Source: Bin55 sp965116055 (GTDB lineage: Bacteria; Pseudomonadota; Gammaproteobacteria; Pseudomonadales; Azotimanducaceae). From it: a DNA stretch of 64,000 nt. This document shows, piece after piece, positions 8,430 to 17,834 of the stretch. The translations under genes and the position numbers were made by a program. The stretch lies in the NCBI GenBank assembly GCA_965116055.1, contig OZ220466.1, forward strand, positions 2,232,001-2,296,000. The letters run 5' to 3'. Below the pieces are notes generated by a model. That model was not told the DNA's origin. It made no database searches and saw nothing but the letters and a program-made list of their open reading frames with translations. Each line of letters opens with the position of its first letter. Positions within the stretch are counted from its first letter, which is position 1.

Positions 8430-10166
8430 CTATCGCTTGACGCTACTGCTGCCAAGGGCAGCGCATTCTTCGGTACTGAGGTTGTAAAGCCCGGAGACTA
8501 CCTGATTGCAAGCGTCTTCATCACCCGAGTCGGAGACATCAATAAGGGCATCAATGGTATTGCGCCTTATGGATGACCAGGCAGGTAGGCGAATTCTCCG
8601 TAGATATTGCGCCTGAAAGCGAAAATAGCCCCCGCGCATCGGTGTCGAATAACTTTCTATGAAGAGTTTGGTGATTGCCGAAAGCAGCACGACCCGAAGG
8701 GCACGAAGATCCCAAGTGCTCGAAGTTACGAAATATAAATTGTGATGGGGATAAAGACGCCCATCTTCATAGACGACATGAGCTTGTCCCTTGATGTCTG
8801 GAATCAATAGTTTGGGAGTCTCGGCAAGCGCCGGATAGATACGGTCAATGGTCCGATACCAATTGGCAGGCACCTTGCGGGCAATATGGCGTCTGGCGAT
8901 CCGGCCCCTTCTCTCTTCAAGATACTTCTTGAGTCGTGGATAGTGTGTGAGGTCAACAAGTCCACCGCTGTCAGCGAATGGGTTGACGACGCCGAATCCG
9001 CGCCAGCAAACCTCTCCAGAAAGAATATCTCGTGTCGTGGCAAGCGGTAGCTTGCGATCATCTTCGACATCCAGTTGATCGTATGGGCCAATGAACGCCT
9101 TGTCTGCTCCTGTAGCGACGCCGATACCCACCCTGCACCCTGTTTCCTCTATTGTCGGGAAGCTATGTTCCAATCGTCGCACAAGCCTTAGCCGGTCGGA
9201 GGGATCCAATATCCAAGGTTGAGCGCCAGCGGCAATTTCGGAGAGTTCCGAGACAGGCCCACCCGACGGGGGCTTCTTTCTATCCACGAGCTGACAGGCA
9301 AGTGAGGATAGTGCTCTGCTGCTGATCTTCGGTCGGCGAGCGTAACGGGTGGGCCCGACTTTCTTCCGCCCGATAACAAAAATTGCCGGATATGCGATGA
9401 CCTCCGAGCGGAATGCGGGCGTGTCAACCATGTCCACATAGACGTTAAGATGAAACTTCTCCGACAAGAACTGGCGTAATGGCCCACCATAGCGGTTCTT
9501 GGTCCATCGGTCCGCACAAATAATGCCCAATTTGCCATCGGCCGCGAGCTGCCTGGCCGAACGTTCGATGAAGGGGATGTAGAGATCGGCTCGATCAAAG
9601 ATGGTCGTGTACCGTGCCCGATATTCGGTCATCAGGGCATCGGGAACTAGCTCCTGACGAACATAGGGTGGATTGCCGACGACGAAGGAAAATTTGGGCG
9701 GTAGCCGAGTAAGTAGGAAATCGCCATGAACGAGCCATTGACCCATGAGTGCCCTTGCGTCCGCTCCGCTGATCTCCGCTTTCTGTAGCTGCTGGAGCAG
9801 CTTCAGGCGAGTCGATTCATAAGTACTCCGGTGAAGTTCGACGGCGCGAATACAAGAAGCCAAATCCTGTACTGGAATAGGCTCTCCCCGGCTCCGCCAT
9901 GCTTTGAGTAGTCGCTCAACTGCGACAATAAGAAAGTCTCCGCCGCCGAATGAAGGTTCCAAGAGCGACTGGACATACAGCGGTCGGTCCGAGGTGTAGC
10001 CCACGAGGTCCAAGATGAACTCGACAACCTCTCGACGTGTATAGATTGCGCCCCGCGCTTCCTCGCCGGACTCCGACAGGCACTGAGCCGCTTCATGCAC
10101 GGGGCGAAGATTGGGTAAAGACGCTTGGTCTGATAACAACAGTGGGCCAGGCAAATCTTTGCTCAT
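8430..10166 (-). CDS. PaeR7I-type DNA adenine N6-methyltransferase
   Basis: This is the cognate methylase, expected to protect CTCGAG sites by N6-adenine methylation. The SAM-binding motif I is LLEPSFGGGDFL, and catalytic motif IV is VGNPPYVRQEL. The N terminus LSDQASLPNLRPVHEAAQ and RREVVEFILDLVGYT resemble M.PaeR7I closely. I chose the ATG at 10166 (MSKDLPGPLL), giving 578 residues, because 35 upstream codons look non-coding and the M.PaeR7I start aligns here. The C-terminal half carries the target-recognition region. It looks intact while its endonuclease is interrupted, so it may persist as a solitary methylase. Confidence 0.9.
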   Translation of the reverse strand: MSKDLPGPLLLSDQASLPNLRPVHEAAQCLSESGEEARGAIYTRREVVEFILDLVGYTSDRPLYVQSLLEPSFGGGDFLIVAVERLLKAWRSRGEPIPVQDLASCIRAVELHRSTYESTRLKLLQQLQKAEISGADARALMGQWLVHGDFLLTRLPPKFSFVVGNPPYVRQELVPDALMTEYRARYTTIFDRADLYIPFIERSARQLAADGKLGIICADRWTKNRYGGPLRQFLSEKFHLNVYVDMVDTPAFRSEVIAYPAIFVIGRKKVGPTRYARRPKISSRALSSLACQLVDRKKPPSGGPVSELSEIAAGAQPWILDPSDRLRLVRRLEHSFPTIEETGCRVGIGVATGADKAFIGPYDQLDVEDDRKLPLATTRDILSGEVCWRGFGVVNPFADSGGLVDLTHYPRLKKYLEERRGRIARRHIARKVPANWYRTIDRIYPALAETPKLLIPDIKGQAHVVYEDGRLYPHHNLYFVTSSTWDLRALRVVLLSAITKLFIESYSTPMRGGYFRFQAQYLRRIRLPAWSSIRRNTIDALIDVSDSGDEDACNQVVSGLYNLSTEECAALGSSSVKR

Positions 10167-10368
10167 TTTGCATGCTTTTGGCGACATAGTCCGAACCTTG
10201 ACTTGAGTAGCGCCACTCTGTTCTGTGCATCCGGGAAATTTCCGAGCCTGACCACTAACGACGCACGGCATGATGCCATGGCCAACAAGTCGGATGGTTT
10301 GGTCAGCCGCTATTAGAGCATACTTGCCTCATGGTATGGTACTTGACTCTAGCCACCAATCGTAGCAC

Positions 10369-10578
10369 CTATGAAGTTATCACCCCGGGAGGAGCTTGTG
10401 GCGGTTTTCGTGAAATAACGATATGCTTGCTTCGGTTTTTCTCATCCTGACCGGTAGCGCCTGGCTGAACCTTTTCGATTTTATGGCCGGATTTAAGATA
10501 TTGTTTTAGTTTGTCTTCAATGACATCTGCGGTCAAAATCGTGTTAGTAATGGCACGTGGATTAGGTCGTCTACCCAT
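10369..10578 (-). CDS. Small basic protein upstream of the R-M genes, unknown function
   Basis: A 69-residue frame with an excellent ribosome binding site (GGAGGT seven bases before the ATG on the minus strand) encodes a soluble, basic protein with an arginine/proline N terminus MGRRPNPRAI, a predicted helix ADVIEDKLKQYLKSG and a proline-rich tail. No helix-turn-helix is evident, so it is not an obvious controller (C) protein. It is co-oriented with the methyltransferase gene, about 200 bp upstream of it, and could equally belong to the chromosome flanking the R-M insertion. Confidence 0.55.
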   Translation of the reverse strand: MGRRPNPRAITNTILTADVIEDKLKQYLKSGHKIEKVQPGATGQDEKNRSKHIVISRKPPQAPPGVITS

Positions 10579-10657
10579 GAATTACCTCCGAGTGGTTGCT
10601 GAGTATTTTAAGAAAACATTGCGTTGAGCATACCTCATACAACGCATCTCAAAGTAA

Positions 10658-10685
10658 AACGACGGGTACCAAAGCACCCGTCGTT
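10658..10685 (-). terminator. Rho-independent terminator after the TonB-receptor gene
   Basis: A perfect 10-bp inverted repeat (AACGACGGGT / ACCCGTCGTT) with an 8-base loop lies about 35 bp beyond the stop of the TonB-dependent receptor. Read on the minus strand, the stem is followed by TTAC, a short U-containing tail. Confidence 0.7.
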
Positions 10686-10720
10686 CGTCTTGTCGACTGC
10701 AAAAAATGCAGTATCACACA

Positions 10721-13700
10721 TTAAAAATCGAATCGAATGCCTAGCCGCATTTGATACACCGAACGAAACGCACTGCTAAAACTCGCGTTGTCGGCGTCGA
10801 AATCGTGAAATCGATACACACAAGTTTCCGCGGTAACACATGTTGTGCGAGGTGCATCGCCTCTTAACGCGGTTGCGCCTTCAACGCCATTCGCTTCCAC
10901 ATCATCACGCGTTACGAGATCAGCTTGAATGATGTTTACTGCGCGATAACGAGGTCCCGTGTGATACACGCCCCAATCGCTGTTCAAGAAATTCAGCAAA
11001 TTCTCAATGTCAAATACGATCTTTGCGCGCCCATCGCCTAGAAACCCCAACGCGGACCAAGGTGGTAGTTCCCACTGTAATCTAAGATCAATGATCATTG
11101 ATGGGTCCGCAGCGAATTCGAATGGCGCTTGAATGCCCGTTTTAATATCGTTGCTTTCAACATAATCGAAAAACGCGTCCACATCAACGGACGACGCGAA
11201 TACGACAAGCGGATCGTTCGGTGATGTAGGTACATACAGCGGATCGTTATCGTACGGTCCTTCACCCAAACCGGCACGACCAAAGAGCGGATTACTCCAG
11301 TGGACATCGAATGTATAGGTGTAGCGGCTTCCAGTGGCGTATTGGGCGAACAAATCAATACGACCTGTCGAACCGCCAAAGTCCCGCTCGTACCCAAAAC
11401 TGCCCTTGAATGCCGAGGTTACTTCATACGGCGATTTGCGCGACGCAGGGTTATTACGATCCGTAGCAGTGATGTTGCGCCAATTCGAGATTCCACGCGA
11501 AGAGACCCCCTCAATCACCGTATCAATATCCTGATAGGCATAGCTCAAAGAGGACTCAATACCGTTGTTCCAAAACTTGCGCCAAGAAAACGTCACAATG
11601 TGGCTCGACCCGCCTTCAAAGTTTGTCAACTGCGTCAGATTGCCGATATCCATGGCATCCAGATCAGCATATATGGGACGACCGTCCGGAGCAACGCCAA
11701 GAGGCTTCGTTTCCGCCAACTTCAAGTGTGCTAAGTTTTGCCAACCAAAACCGTATTGCGGTTGCGTACCTAAATACTGAACTGTAAACACGCTACCATC
11801 AAGTACGTTGGATGATCGATACTCGTACTCGGCGCGCAAAGACGCTTTCCAATCGGAGGGCACGCGAAAATCCGGGTCCATCACATCAATGGGCGTTCCT
11901 TGCGAATGCGCCACCCGCTCAATGAGTTCCGATGGCACGATCGTCGGACTGACGTTAGTGACGCGGGACAACCGCGCGAACGTAGTCGGTATTTGGAACA
12001 CGTTGGAGGTCCAAACTTTAGGGTCCCCCCCTGAAAATAGACCGTAGCCGCCGCTAAACACCCACTGATCTAAACCGGTCGTTCGAAAACTCAACCGGGG
12101 CATAAATAGTTTCTTACCGTCTATGTTGTAATCCGTTCTCACCCTGAACATACCGAATACCGGATTACTGAAGGCTGGCTGATCAGTCTGGGCCAACCGT
12201 TCAAACCGTGCGCCAAGCGTTACTTCGAACATATCAGAAACTTGCCAAGTATCCTGCAAGAAGAAAGTGTTTTTCGAGTATTCCCAAGCAGCTGCACCGT
12301 CAATTGCGTTGTTGCTAGGGACGTTGACATAGTCGACGCGAGCTGTGCGATTCACCAAGTCCTCAAAGCCATCGAAGACGAATCGACCGGACGATGCGGG
12401 CACGAACAGATTGAAGAGATCGAAGCGCTCGTGTTCGAAACCAACCTTCAAGATATGACGATCAAGCAAATAGTCAGCGCTCACGAAAAATTGACTGCGG
12501 GTGTCGCTGTAATCGTTCGCGTGTCGAAAACGGTCGCAGCCAGCCAAAAGATCCACTTCGCCCGTTAATAAGCCCTCCAGGGACGTACCGGCAAGATCGT
12601 CAGCATGAATGCTGTTCAATTCAAGGTGACCGACGCCCGAGCCTGCACGACAGTTTTGGCCGCGGGAAAAATCCTTCACGTTGAAACGCACGGTGGTCGA
12701 TAGGCGATCAGACCAATCGGAAAACAATTGAGCAGTAACCGAGGTGAGTTCGATCGGAAAATCAATCCACGCCGATTCGAAGTCTTCGGCACCAGCGCCC
12801 GTATCGCCTTCTTGGGTGTTTTGGTAAGTCATCGACAAGCGTTGCACATCGGTGACGTTCCAGTCTAGTTTGACTAGCACCCGTTCCGTAGTAACTGGCG
12901 TAGATGCGACGGAGGGCCGAGAACCAGGGTCGAAATCGTATTCATCAATGATGACTTGACGCAGAGCGTCGAAGAACCCAGGTTGAATACCGTTGTTCGA
13001 GTCAAAGTTACTGAAATCGGTCGTCCGCGTCGACTCGAACTTATCTAACGACAGGAAGAAAAACACTTCGTCCTTGACGATCGGACCGCTGAGGGTGCCA
13101 CCAAATTCGATTTCGTCGAAATCGCCTGGGTTGAACGAGCGCTCGCCGTCGTATTCATCGCCGATCATGCCATCGTTCTTTGTATAGCTGAAGAAGGAGC
13201 CACGCCAATCGTTCGTACCCGATTTGGTCGTGATATTCACGAGACCACCAGTGTAGCCAGCACCTTCGACGGAATACTCCGATGCAACGAGGGATAGTGA
13301 TTCGATCGCATCAATATTGATTGGCGATCGATTGGTCGCATAGGTGTTATCGCTCAAACCGAAGTCGTCTTGCTGTAACGAGCCGTCAATTGCCAAGCCG
13401 TTGAAACGCGGGTTAACCCCTGCGACAGACAGATTGCCGGTACCTGCCGAATGTGCCAGCGGATCTTTCAACAGCGTTCGTAAAGCATCGCGCGACACTG
13501 AAGGTTGATTCGAGATATTGGCAGCACTATAAACCGAGCCGATGCCGTTATTGAGATCGCGATCTGAAATAACGCGCGCAGCAGTAACGACTAACTCTTC
13601 GACATCCGCCGTCTGCAATTGCACAAGCAGCGGCGTTTGTGCGCCTGCTACAAAGTGCAGTCCGTCAAGCTCGACGCGCTTGAATGCGGGAGAGTCAACG

Positions 13701-13954
13701 GTAATCTTATAGGGGCCGCCAACCCGCATGCCGCCCTGAAAAAAGACACCATTAGCATTCGAGACTGCAGTGGAGGTCGTGCCGGACGGTAGATGCTCAA
13801 TCGTAATTTGAGCGCCCGAAATAGGGTTGTTTGCCGTCGATTCAATGCGACCGTTAATACTCGAAGATGTGCTTGACGCAAAAACTGACAAGTGGGAAAA
13901 GACGAGCAATGCCACTGTCGTTGCGACCAGTCGGGAGAAAAAACTGGTGTTCAT
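10721..13954 (-). CDS. TonB-dependent outer-membrane receptor with N-terminal carboxypeptidase-regulatory-like domain
   Basis: This outer-membrane transporter is 1,077 residues long. A signal peptide (about residues 1-26, LVATTVALLVFSHLSVFA) precedes a CarboxypepD_reg-like beta domain (about 30-115: INGRIESTANNPISGAQITI). A TonB-box-like VEELVVTAARV follows at about 125, then a plug domain and a large barrel ending in the aromatic-terminal strand MRLGIRFDF. This OmpA-like regulatory-domain architecture is common in receptors for complex organic substrates, such as the Oar-like and saccharide or peptide receptors of marine gammaproteobacteria. It is monocistronic, with a strong terminator downstream. 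Substrate unknown. Confidence 0.92.
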   Translation of the reverse strand: MNTSFFSRLVATTVALLVFSHLSVFASSTSSSINGRIESTANNPISGAQITIEHLPSGTTSTAVSNANGVFFQGGMRVGGPYKITVDSPAFKRVELDGLHFVAGAQTPLLVQLQTADVEELVVTAARVISDRDLNNGIGSVYSAANISNQPSVSRDALRTLLKDPLAHSAGTGNLSVAGVNPRFNGLAIDGSLQQDDFGLSDNTYATNRSPINIDAIESLSLVASEYSVEGAGYTGGLVNITTKSGTNDWRGSFFSYTKNDGMIGDEYDGERSFNPGDFDEIEFGGTLSGPIVKDEVFFFLSLDKFESTRTTDFSNFDSNNGIQPGFFDALRQVIIDEYDFDPGSRPSVASTPVTTERVLVKLDWNVTDVQRLSMTYQNTQEGDTGAGAEDFESAWIDFPIELTSVTAQLFSDWSDRLSTTVRFNVKDFSRGQNCRAGSGVGHLELNSIHADDLAGTSLEGLLTGEVDLLAGCDRFRHANDYSDTRSQFFVSADYLLDRHILKVGFEHERFDLFNLFVPASSGRFVFDGFEDLVNRTARVDYVNVPSNNAIDGAAAWEYSKNTFFLQDTWQVSDMFEVTLGARFERLAQTDQPAFSNPVFGMFRVRTDYNIDGKKLFMPRLSFRTTGLDQWVFSGGYGLFSGGDPKVWTSNVFQIPTTFARLSRVTNVSPTIVPSELIERVAHSQGTPIDVMDPDFRVPSDWKASLRAEYEYRSSNVLDGSVFTVQYLGTQPQYGFGWQNLAHLKLAETKPLGVAPDGRPIYADLDAMDIGNLTQLTNFEGGSSHIVTFSWRKFWNNGIESSLSYAYQDIDTVIEGVSSRGISNWRNITATDRNNPASRKSPYEVTSAFKGSFGYERDFGGSTGRIDLFAQYATGSRYTYTFDVHWSNPLFGRAGLGEGPYDNDPLYVPTSPNDPLVVFASSVDVDAFFDYVESNDIKTGIQAPFEFAADPSMIIDLRLQWELPPWSALGFLGDGRAKIVFDIENLLNFLNSDWGVYHTGPRYRAVNIIQADLVTRDDVEANGVEGATALRGDAPRTTCVTAETCVYRFHDFDADNASFSSAFRSVYQMRLGIRFDF

Positions 13955-14058
13955 AAGTTGTGATAGACCTCAAGTAGGAAGTTAGCATCGCACAGAAATT
14001 GTGCGGCAGAGTGTGAAGTTCTCGTGACAGAATCTTCGTGATGAAAGTTGATATTGAG

Positions 14059-14379
14059 TTAACCGGCCTGAACTAGTTCGTCAGTGGCATGTGCCATCCG
14101 TACATCGTTGCGCGTCACACCACCGGCCGAATGGGACCACCACTCGACATGCACTTTACCCCATGTCACAGTCATTAATGGATGGTGATCGGCTGACTCT
14201 GCGATCGTGCCCACCTTATTAACGAATGCCAAGGCTTCAGCAAAATTTCTGAACGTGAATTCACGGATGAGCTTCGATACTTCAGCTGACCTATTCACCG
14301 TCCAATTGGGCAGCGATTCGGTTAGCTCACCAAGCTCTGATGGAGAAAGTAACGCCACCTTCGGGTCTACTTTATCCAT
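14059..14379 (-). CDS. phhB: Pterin-4-alpha-carbinolamine dehydratase
   Basis: The enzyme dehydrates 4a-hydroxytetrahydropterin, recycling the cofactor of aromatic amino acid hydroxylases. At 106 residues it has the family size. Visible motifs are ADHHPLMTVTWGKVHVEWWSH, containing the conserved His-His-Pro, then GGVTRNDVRMAHATDEL. Its start overlaps the end of the symporter gene by 8 bp, so it is the last gene of the three-gene unit at 17025-14059. No phenylalanine hydroxylase is nearby, so the substrate partner is unknown. Confidence 0.88.
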   Translation of the reverse strand: MDKVDPKVALLSPSELGELTESLPNWTVNRSAEVSKLIREFTFRNFAEALAFVNKVGTIAESADHHPLMTVTWGKVHVEWWSHSAGGVTRNDVRMAHATDELVQAG

Positions 14380-16141
14380 GACTTGATTTCATAGGCATTA
14401 CACGTGGCGTACGCAGGCTATAAACCAGTTCTATGATTTCTTGACGAGGGGCACGCGTACAGTAGCTGACTACAAGCGTGACTACGAAGCTTAACATAGC
14501 ACCAACCGCGCCGATGCCTTCAGGCGATATGCCGAATAACCAGTTTTCGGGTACGTTCTCGAATATCGGCGAAAACAGCATGCCCTTAAACGCGTTGATG
14601 TAAAACGTCGTAAATACAAGACCGGTCAACATGCCGGCAACTGCTCCTGGACCGTTAACCCTCGTGCTAAAAATGCCTAGCAAAATAACCGGAAATAGAC
14701 TTGCGGCGGCGATGCCGAACGCAAATGCAACGACTTCGGCAACGAATGCCGGCGGCTCGAAACCTAAATAACCGGCGAGGCAAATCGCGACGCCTGCGCA
14801 AATGCGGCCGACAATGAGTTCATTGCGCTCCGACATCGTGCGGCTTAACACACTTTTCACTAGGTCGTGTGAGACCGCCGCCGAGATCACGAGCAGTAAT
14901 CCTGCCGCTGTCGAAAGTGCCGCCGCAATCGCCCCCGCGGCAATGAATGCAACCACCCAATCCGGTAAACCTGCAATTTCAGGATTGGCCAGCACCAAGA
15001 TGTCCTTGTCTAACGTCAGCTCATTGCCTTGCCACCCATACTCAGCAGCCATGTGCGCGAACTGCTCGTTCTCGTCGTTGTAATACTGAATGCGCCCATC
15101 GCCATTTTTGTCCTCAAATTGAATGAGTCCAGTATCCTCCCAAGTCTTAAACCAGGTTGGACGCTCTTCATACCTGAGATTCGCATCGGCTGCCCCCGTT
15201 TCGCCTGTTTGAATCGTTGCGGTCAGATTCCATCGTGCCAGCGAGCCAACTGCTGGCGCCGTGGTATACAGGATAGCGATGAAGAGAAGTGCATAACCAG
15301 CTGATATGCGTGCATCACGCACCCGCGGCACAGTGAAGAAACGTACGATGACGTGTGGCAGGCCAGCGGTGCCGATCATCAAAGCCATCGTGATGAAAAA
15401 CACGTCCGTGGTGCTTTTCGACCCGTCGGTGTAGGACGCAAATCCCAATTCCGTCACAACTTCGTCAAGGCGCGTTAACAGATAACCCGATCCATCCGCC
15501 AACTCGCTGCCAAAGCCGAATTGAGGAATCGGCATGTTGGTGACTTGAAAGGCGATGAAGACCGCTGGCAAGGTGTATGCGAAGATCATGACGCAGTATT
15601 GGGCGACCTGCGTGTAGGTGATACCTTTCATACCCCCGAGCACGGCGTAAACGAATACGATGGCCATGCCTGTGATCAACCCTACCGTCACGTCTACGTT
15701 CAGAAAACGCGCGAAGACGATGCCCACGCCGCGCATTTGGCCAGCAACATACGTAAACGAGATGACGATCAAACAAATGACCGCAACAGTTCGAGCGACC
15801 TGTGAGTCGTATCGGTCGCCGATGAATTCGGGTACCGTGTACTTGCCAAACTTGCGCAAATATGGCGCTAACAACAATGCCAATATCACATAGCCACCAG
15901 TCCACCCCATCAGATAAACCGAGCCGTCGTAACCAAGAAAGGCAATTAATCCGGCCATAGAGATAAAGGATGCGGCCGACATCCAATCCGCCGCCGTTGC
16001 CATGCCATTCACAAGGGGAGAGACATGCTTGGCAGCTACATAAAAGTCGCTGACCGAATTCGCCCTGGAGTAGACGGCAACGCCGATGTAAAGGAGGAAA
16101 CTACCACCTACGACGAGATAAATGAGCAGTTGTTGGCTCAT
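14372..16141 (-). CDS. Sodium:solute symporter, VC_2705/ActP-like subfamily
   Basis: This inner-membrane symporter belongs to the SSS family; relatives such as ActP carry acetate or other monocarboxylates with sodium. The 589-residue protein has 13 or so hydrophobic segments, starting with LLIYLVVGGSFLLYIGVAVY and including the family core FYVAAKHVSPLVNGMATAADWMSAASF, read in parts. A hydrophilic insertion near residue 345 holds an EF-hand-like loop, DKNGDGRIQYYND, common in this subfamily. The gene overlaps the upstream fusion gene by four bases (ATGA). The upstream protein carries DUF4212, the usual small partner of this subfamily, so the two should form one transporter. Confidence 0.9.
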   Translation of the reverse strand: MSQQLLIYLVVGGSFLLYIGVAVYSRANSVSDFYVAAKHVSPLVNGMATAADWMSAASFISMAGLIAFLGYDGSVYLMGWTGGYVILALLLAPYLRKFGKYTVPEFIGDRYDSQVARTVAVICLIVISFTYVAGQMRGVGIVFARFLNVDVTVGLITGMAIVFVYAVLGGMKGITYTQVAQYCVMIFAYTLPAVFIAFQVTNMPIPQFGFGSELADGSGYLLTRLDEVVTELGFASYTDGSKSTTDVFFITMALMIGTAGLPHVIVRFFTVPRVRDARISAGYALLFIAILYTTAPAVGSLARWNLTATIQTGETGAADANLRYEERPTWFKTWEDTGLIQFEDKNGDGRIQYYNDENEQFAHMAAEYGWQGNELTLDKDILVLANPEIAGLPDWVVAFIAAGAIAAALSTAAGLLLVISAAVSHDLVKSVLSRTMSERNELIVGRICAGVAICLAGYLGFEPPAFVAEVVAFAFGIAAASLFPVILLGIFSTRVNGPGAVAGMLTGLVFTTFYINAFKGMLFSPIFENVPENWLFGISPEGIGAVGAMLSFVVTLVVSYCTRAPRQEIIELVYSLRTPRVMPMKSSHG

Positions 16142-17025
16142 GTATCTTCATCGACATGGTGTGTTCGATCCAAGCGATTCGCGAGTACGGCATAGACGAA
16201 AATCAGGATAACAAAAACGACAATGCTGCCTTGTTGCGCGAACCAAAAACCGAGTTTGAAACCCGCGATCTGGATGTGGTTGAGGACATCAACAAACAAG
16301 ATACCACAACCGAAAGAAACGATAAACCAAATACACAACAAGACACCTACAAGACGCAAATTTGCTAACCAATATTGGCGGTGTTTCATCTCAGGTCGCA
16401 ACTCGTAGGGTTTGTTTTTCCGGCGGGCCCGCATTGTAGTGACTATGCGCTCAATAAAAAGCAGCGCAAGAATGACGCCATACAACACCGAATCTTCAAA
16501 CGTCGCGCGCTCTAGCCAGAGCAAGTGAACCCAACCTGCAAGCGCCGCAACATATATGAGTCGATGTAGCTGTTTCCAGCGCTGCCGCAAGCGCCGCCGC
16601 CATCCGCGCGTAGAAGTAATGGCTAACGGAACCAACGAACATAAGGCTATCAGCCCCGCAATGATGTACGGTCTATCCACGAAATCACTCAGGATGATCC
16701 GAAGATCTGCCCGCGCTAATAACAACGTGTAGCTGGAGACATGCAGAGTCACCATAAAAAACGCCCACAATCCAGCCATGCGCCGAAACTGGATCAACAC
16801 TGGCCTCTTCGTTACACGAGCTAACGAAGAAATAAAGAGCGTAAACCACAACAGCCTGAGTGACCACTGTCCAAGATGATCGACGATCGCGTCTTCCGGG
16901 TCCGCACCTAAACCTTTCGTCGGGAACTCAAGCTCAATGCGGATATCGTTCAGCAAGATTGCGAGCGGGATAGCTAGTACACACCAAAGCACGACCTTCG
17001 TCGGTCGAAATCGTGGCAAGGTCAA
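16138..17025 (-). CDS. Fusion of MsrQ-like haem membrane domain and DUF4212 symporter subunit
   Basis: Residues about 1-200 resemble MsrQ/YedZ, the haem-b membrane subunit that feeds electrons to periplasmic methionine sulfoxide reductase MsrP. Several transmembrane helices carry histidines at 95 (VTLHVSSY), 154 (KQLHRLIY) and 167 (GWVHLLW), in the positions of the MsrQ haem ligands. Residues about 213-290 are a DUF4212 domain: YWLANLRLVGVLL, FIVSFGCGILFVDVLN, GFWFAQQGSIVVFV and NRLDR. DUF4212 is normally a separate small protein encoded before the VC_2705-type symporter. Here it immediately precedes that symporter with a four-base overlap. No msrP gene is in view. I found no stop or frame change at the junction, so the fusion looks real. 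Confidence 0.87.
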   Translation of the reverse strand: MTLPRFRPTKVVLWCVLAIPLAILLNDIRIELEFPTKGLGADPEDAIVDHLGQWSLRLLWFTLFISSLARVTKRPVLIQFRRMAGLWAFFMVTLHVSSYTLLLARADLRIILSDFVDRPYIIAGLIALCSLVPLAITSTRGWRRRLRQRWKQLHRLIYVAALAGWVHLLWLERATFEDSVLYGVILALLFIERIVTTMRARRKNKPYELRPEMKHRQYWLANLRLVGVLLCIWFIVSFGCGILFVDVLNHIQIAGFKLGFWFAQQGSIVVFVILIFVYAVLANRLDRTHHVDEDT

Positions 17026-17057
17026 CTTATGCTACCGTGACACTGGCGCTATGCTAG

Positions 17058-17812
17058 GAGCCTACGTCGTAAGAAGGCATGAGGCTTAGCGAATCGTCCA
17101 GAACCGCAGAACTGCTACATCTTTGTTCGGGTGCGTCGGCCTTTGGGCCTGCAGTCTTTGATAAGATCAGCCCCATGACCGGACGAAATCCCAGTCCATT
17201 GCGGTCATACGGCCGCCAGACATCCATGCATCCGCTTGATGTTCAACGGCAGGCACACCAATTCCCACTCGCCACGCACGCTGAACCGTCGAAAACCTAG
17301 CACCTGTTTGATTCACCCGATCGGCGCCTTCGAAAGTTACTTATGCGCGGCGAATTGTGCACGGCCATCTTGGTCGCTAGCTTCCTCGCCCGGGCCGGAT
17401 ACTTGTGCGCGTCAACCGCCACATGGCAACAGTGAAGTTCGCAAATCGCCTGGTGGCTCGGAAAGTTCCCCACCACCAAGACCCGAAACGCCACATCTTC
17501 CTCCAACTTGCACACTAAACCGCGGGAGGAAACACACCCGGCGCATGCCCGTAGATCAATGCCTTCTGCATCATGCGAGACTCATACGGCGACCGTCGCT
17601 CTCGTACGGCGCATACAACACGCGCAAAAGTCTAAATCGTCCACGAGATCACTGATATGGTACGCTAAATGACCCTCTAACAGCCAATCCTTATATATTT
17701 AATGGAGAAACAAATACTAATCCGAACAATACTAGGCAAAACGTCGTCAGCATCTTAAAGCCTCAACTCTCCACCTGGATATGATCGTATGCTGTTCCTA
17801 CGGCGCAGGTTC
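17058..17812. mobile_element. Deletion derivative of an IS1182-family element
   Basis: A 755-bp remnant is bounded by imperfect inverted ends: left GAGCCTACGTCGTAAGAA and right, read inward, GAACCTGCGCCGTAGGAA. Both ends are flanked by CTAG (17054-17057 and 17813-17816), apparently the duplicated target. The interior holds the first and last parts of an IS1182-type transposase on the minus strand, with the catalytic core deleted. The left 300 bp is closely similar to the IS end at 63615-64000, in the same orientation, which confirms the family relation within the window. Confidence 0.82.
17205..17700 (-). pseudogene. Degenerate IS1182-family transposase with internal deletion
   Basis: Read on the minus strand, fragments follow the IS1182 order. 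First comes an N-terminal DWLLEGHLAYHISDLVDDL, then ALIYGHAPGVF, then LEEDVAFRVLVVGNFPSHQ. After a jump that removes the DDE catalytic region come IKQVLGFRRFSVRGEWEL and LPLNIKRMHGCLAAV before a TGA at 17205. Several frameshifts and stops interrupt the fragments, and six codons (LDNVRG region) present in the right-edge copy are missing. It cannot encode a working transposase. Confidence 0.8.
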
Positions 17813-17834
17813 CTAGAGAATGCTACTTCTATAC

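Noticed and set aside
11300..12568. Several plus-strand frames opposite the TonB-receptor gene.
   Set aside because: They follow the codon pattern of the receptor on the other strand and have no start signals.
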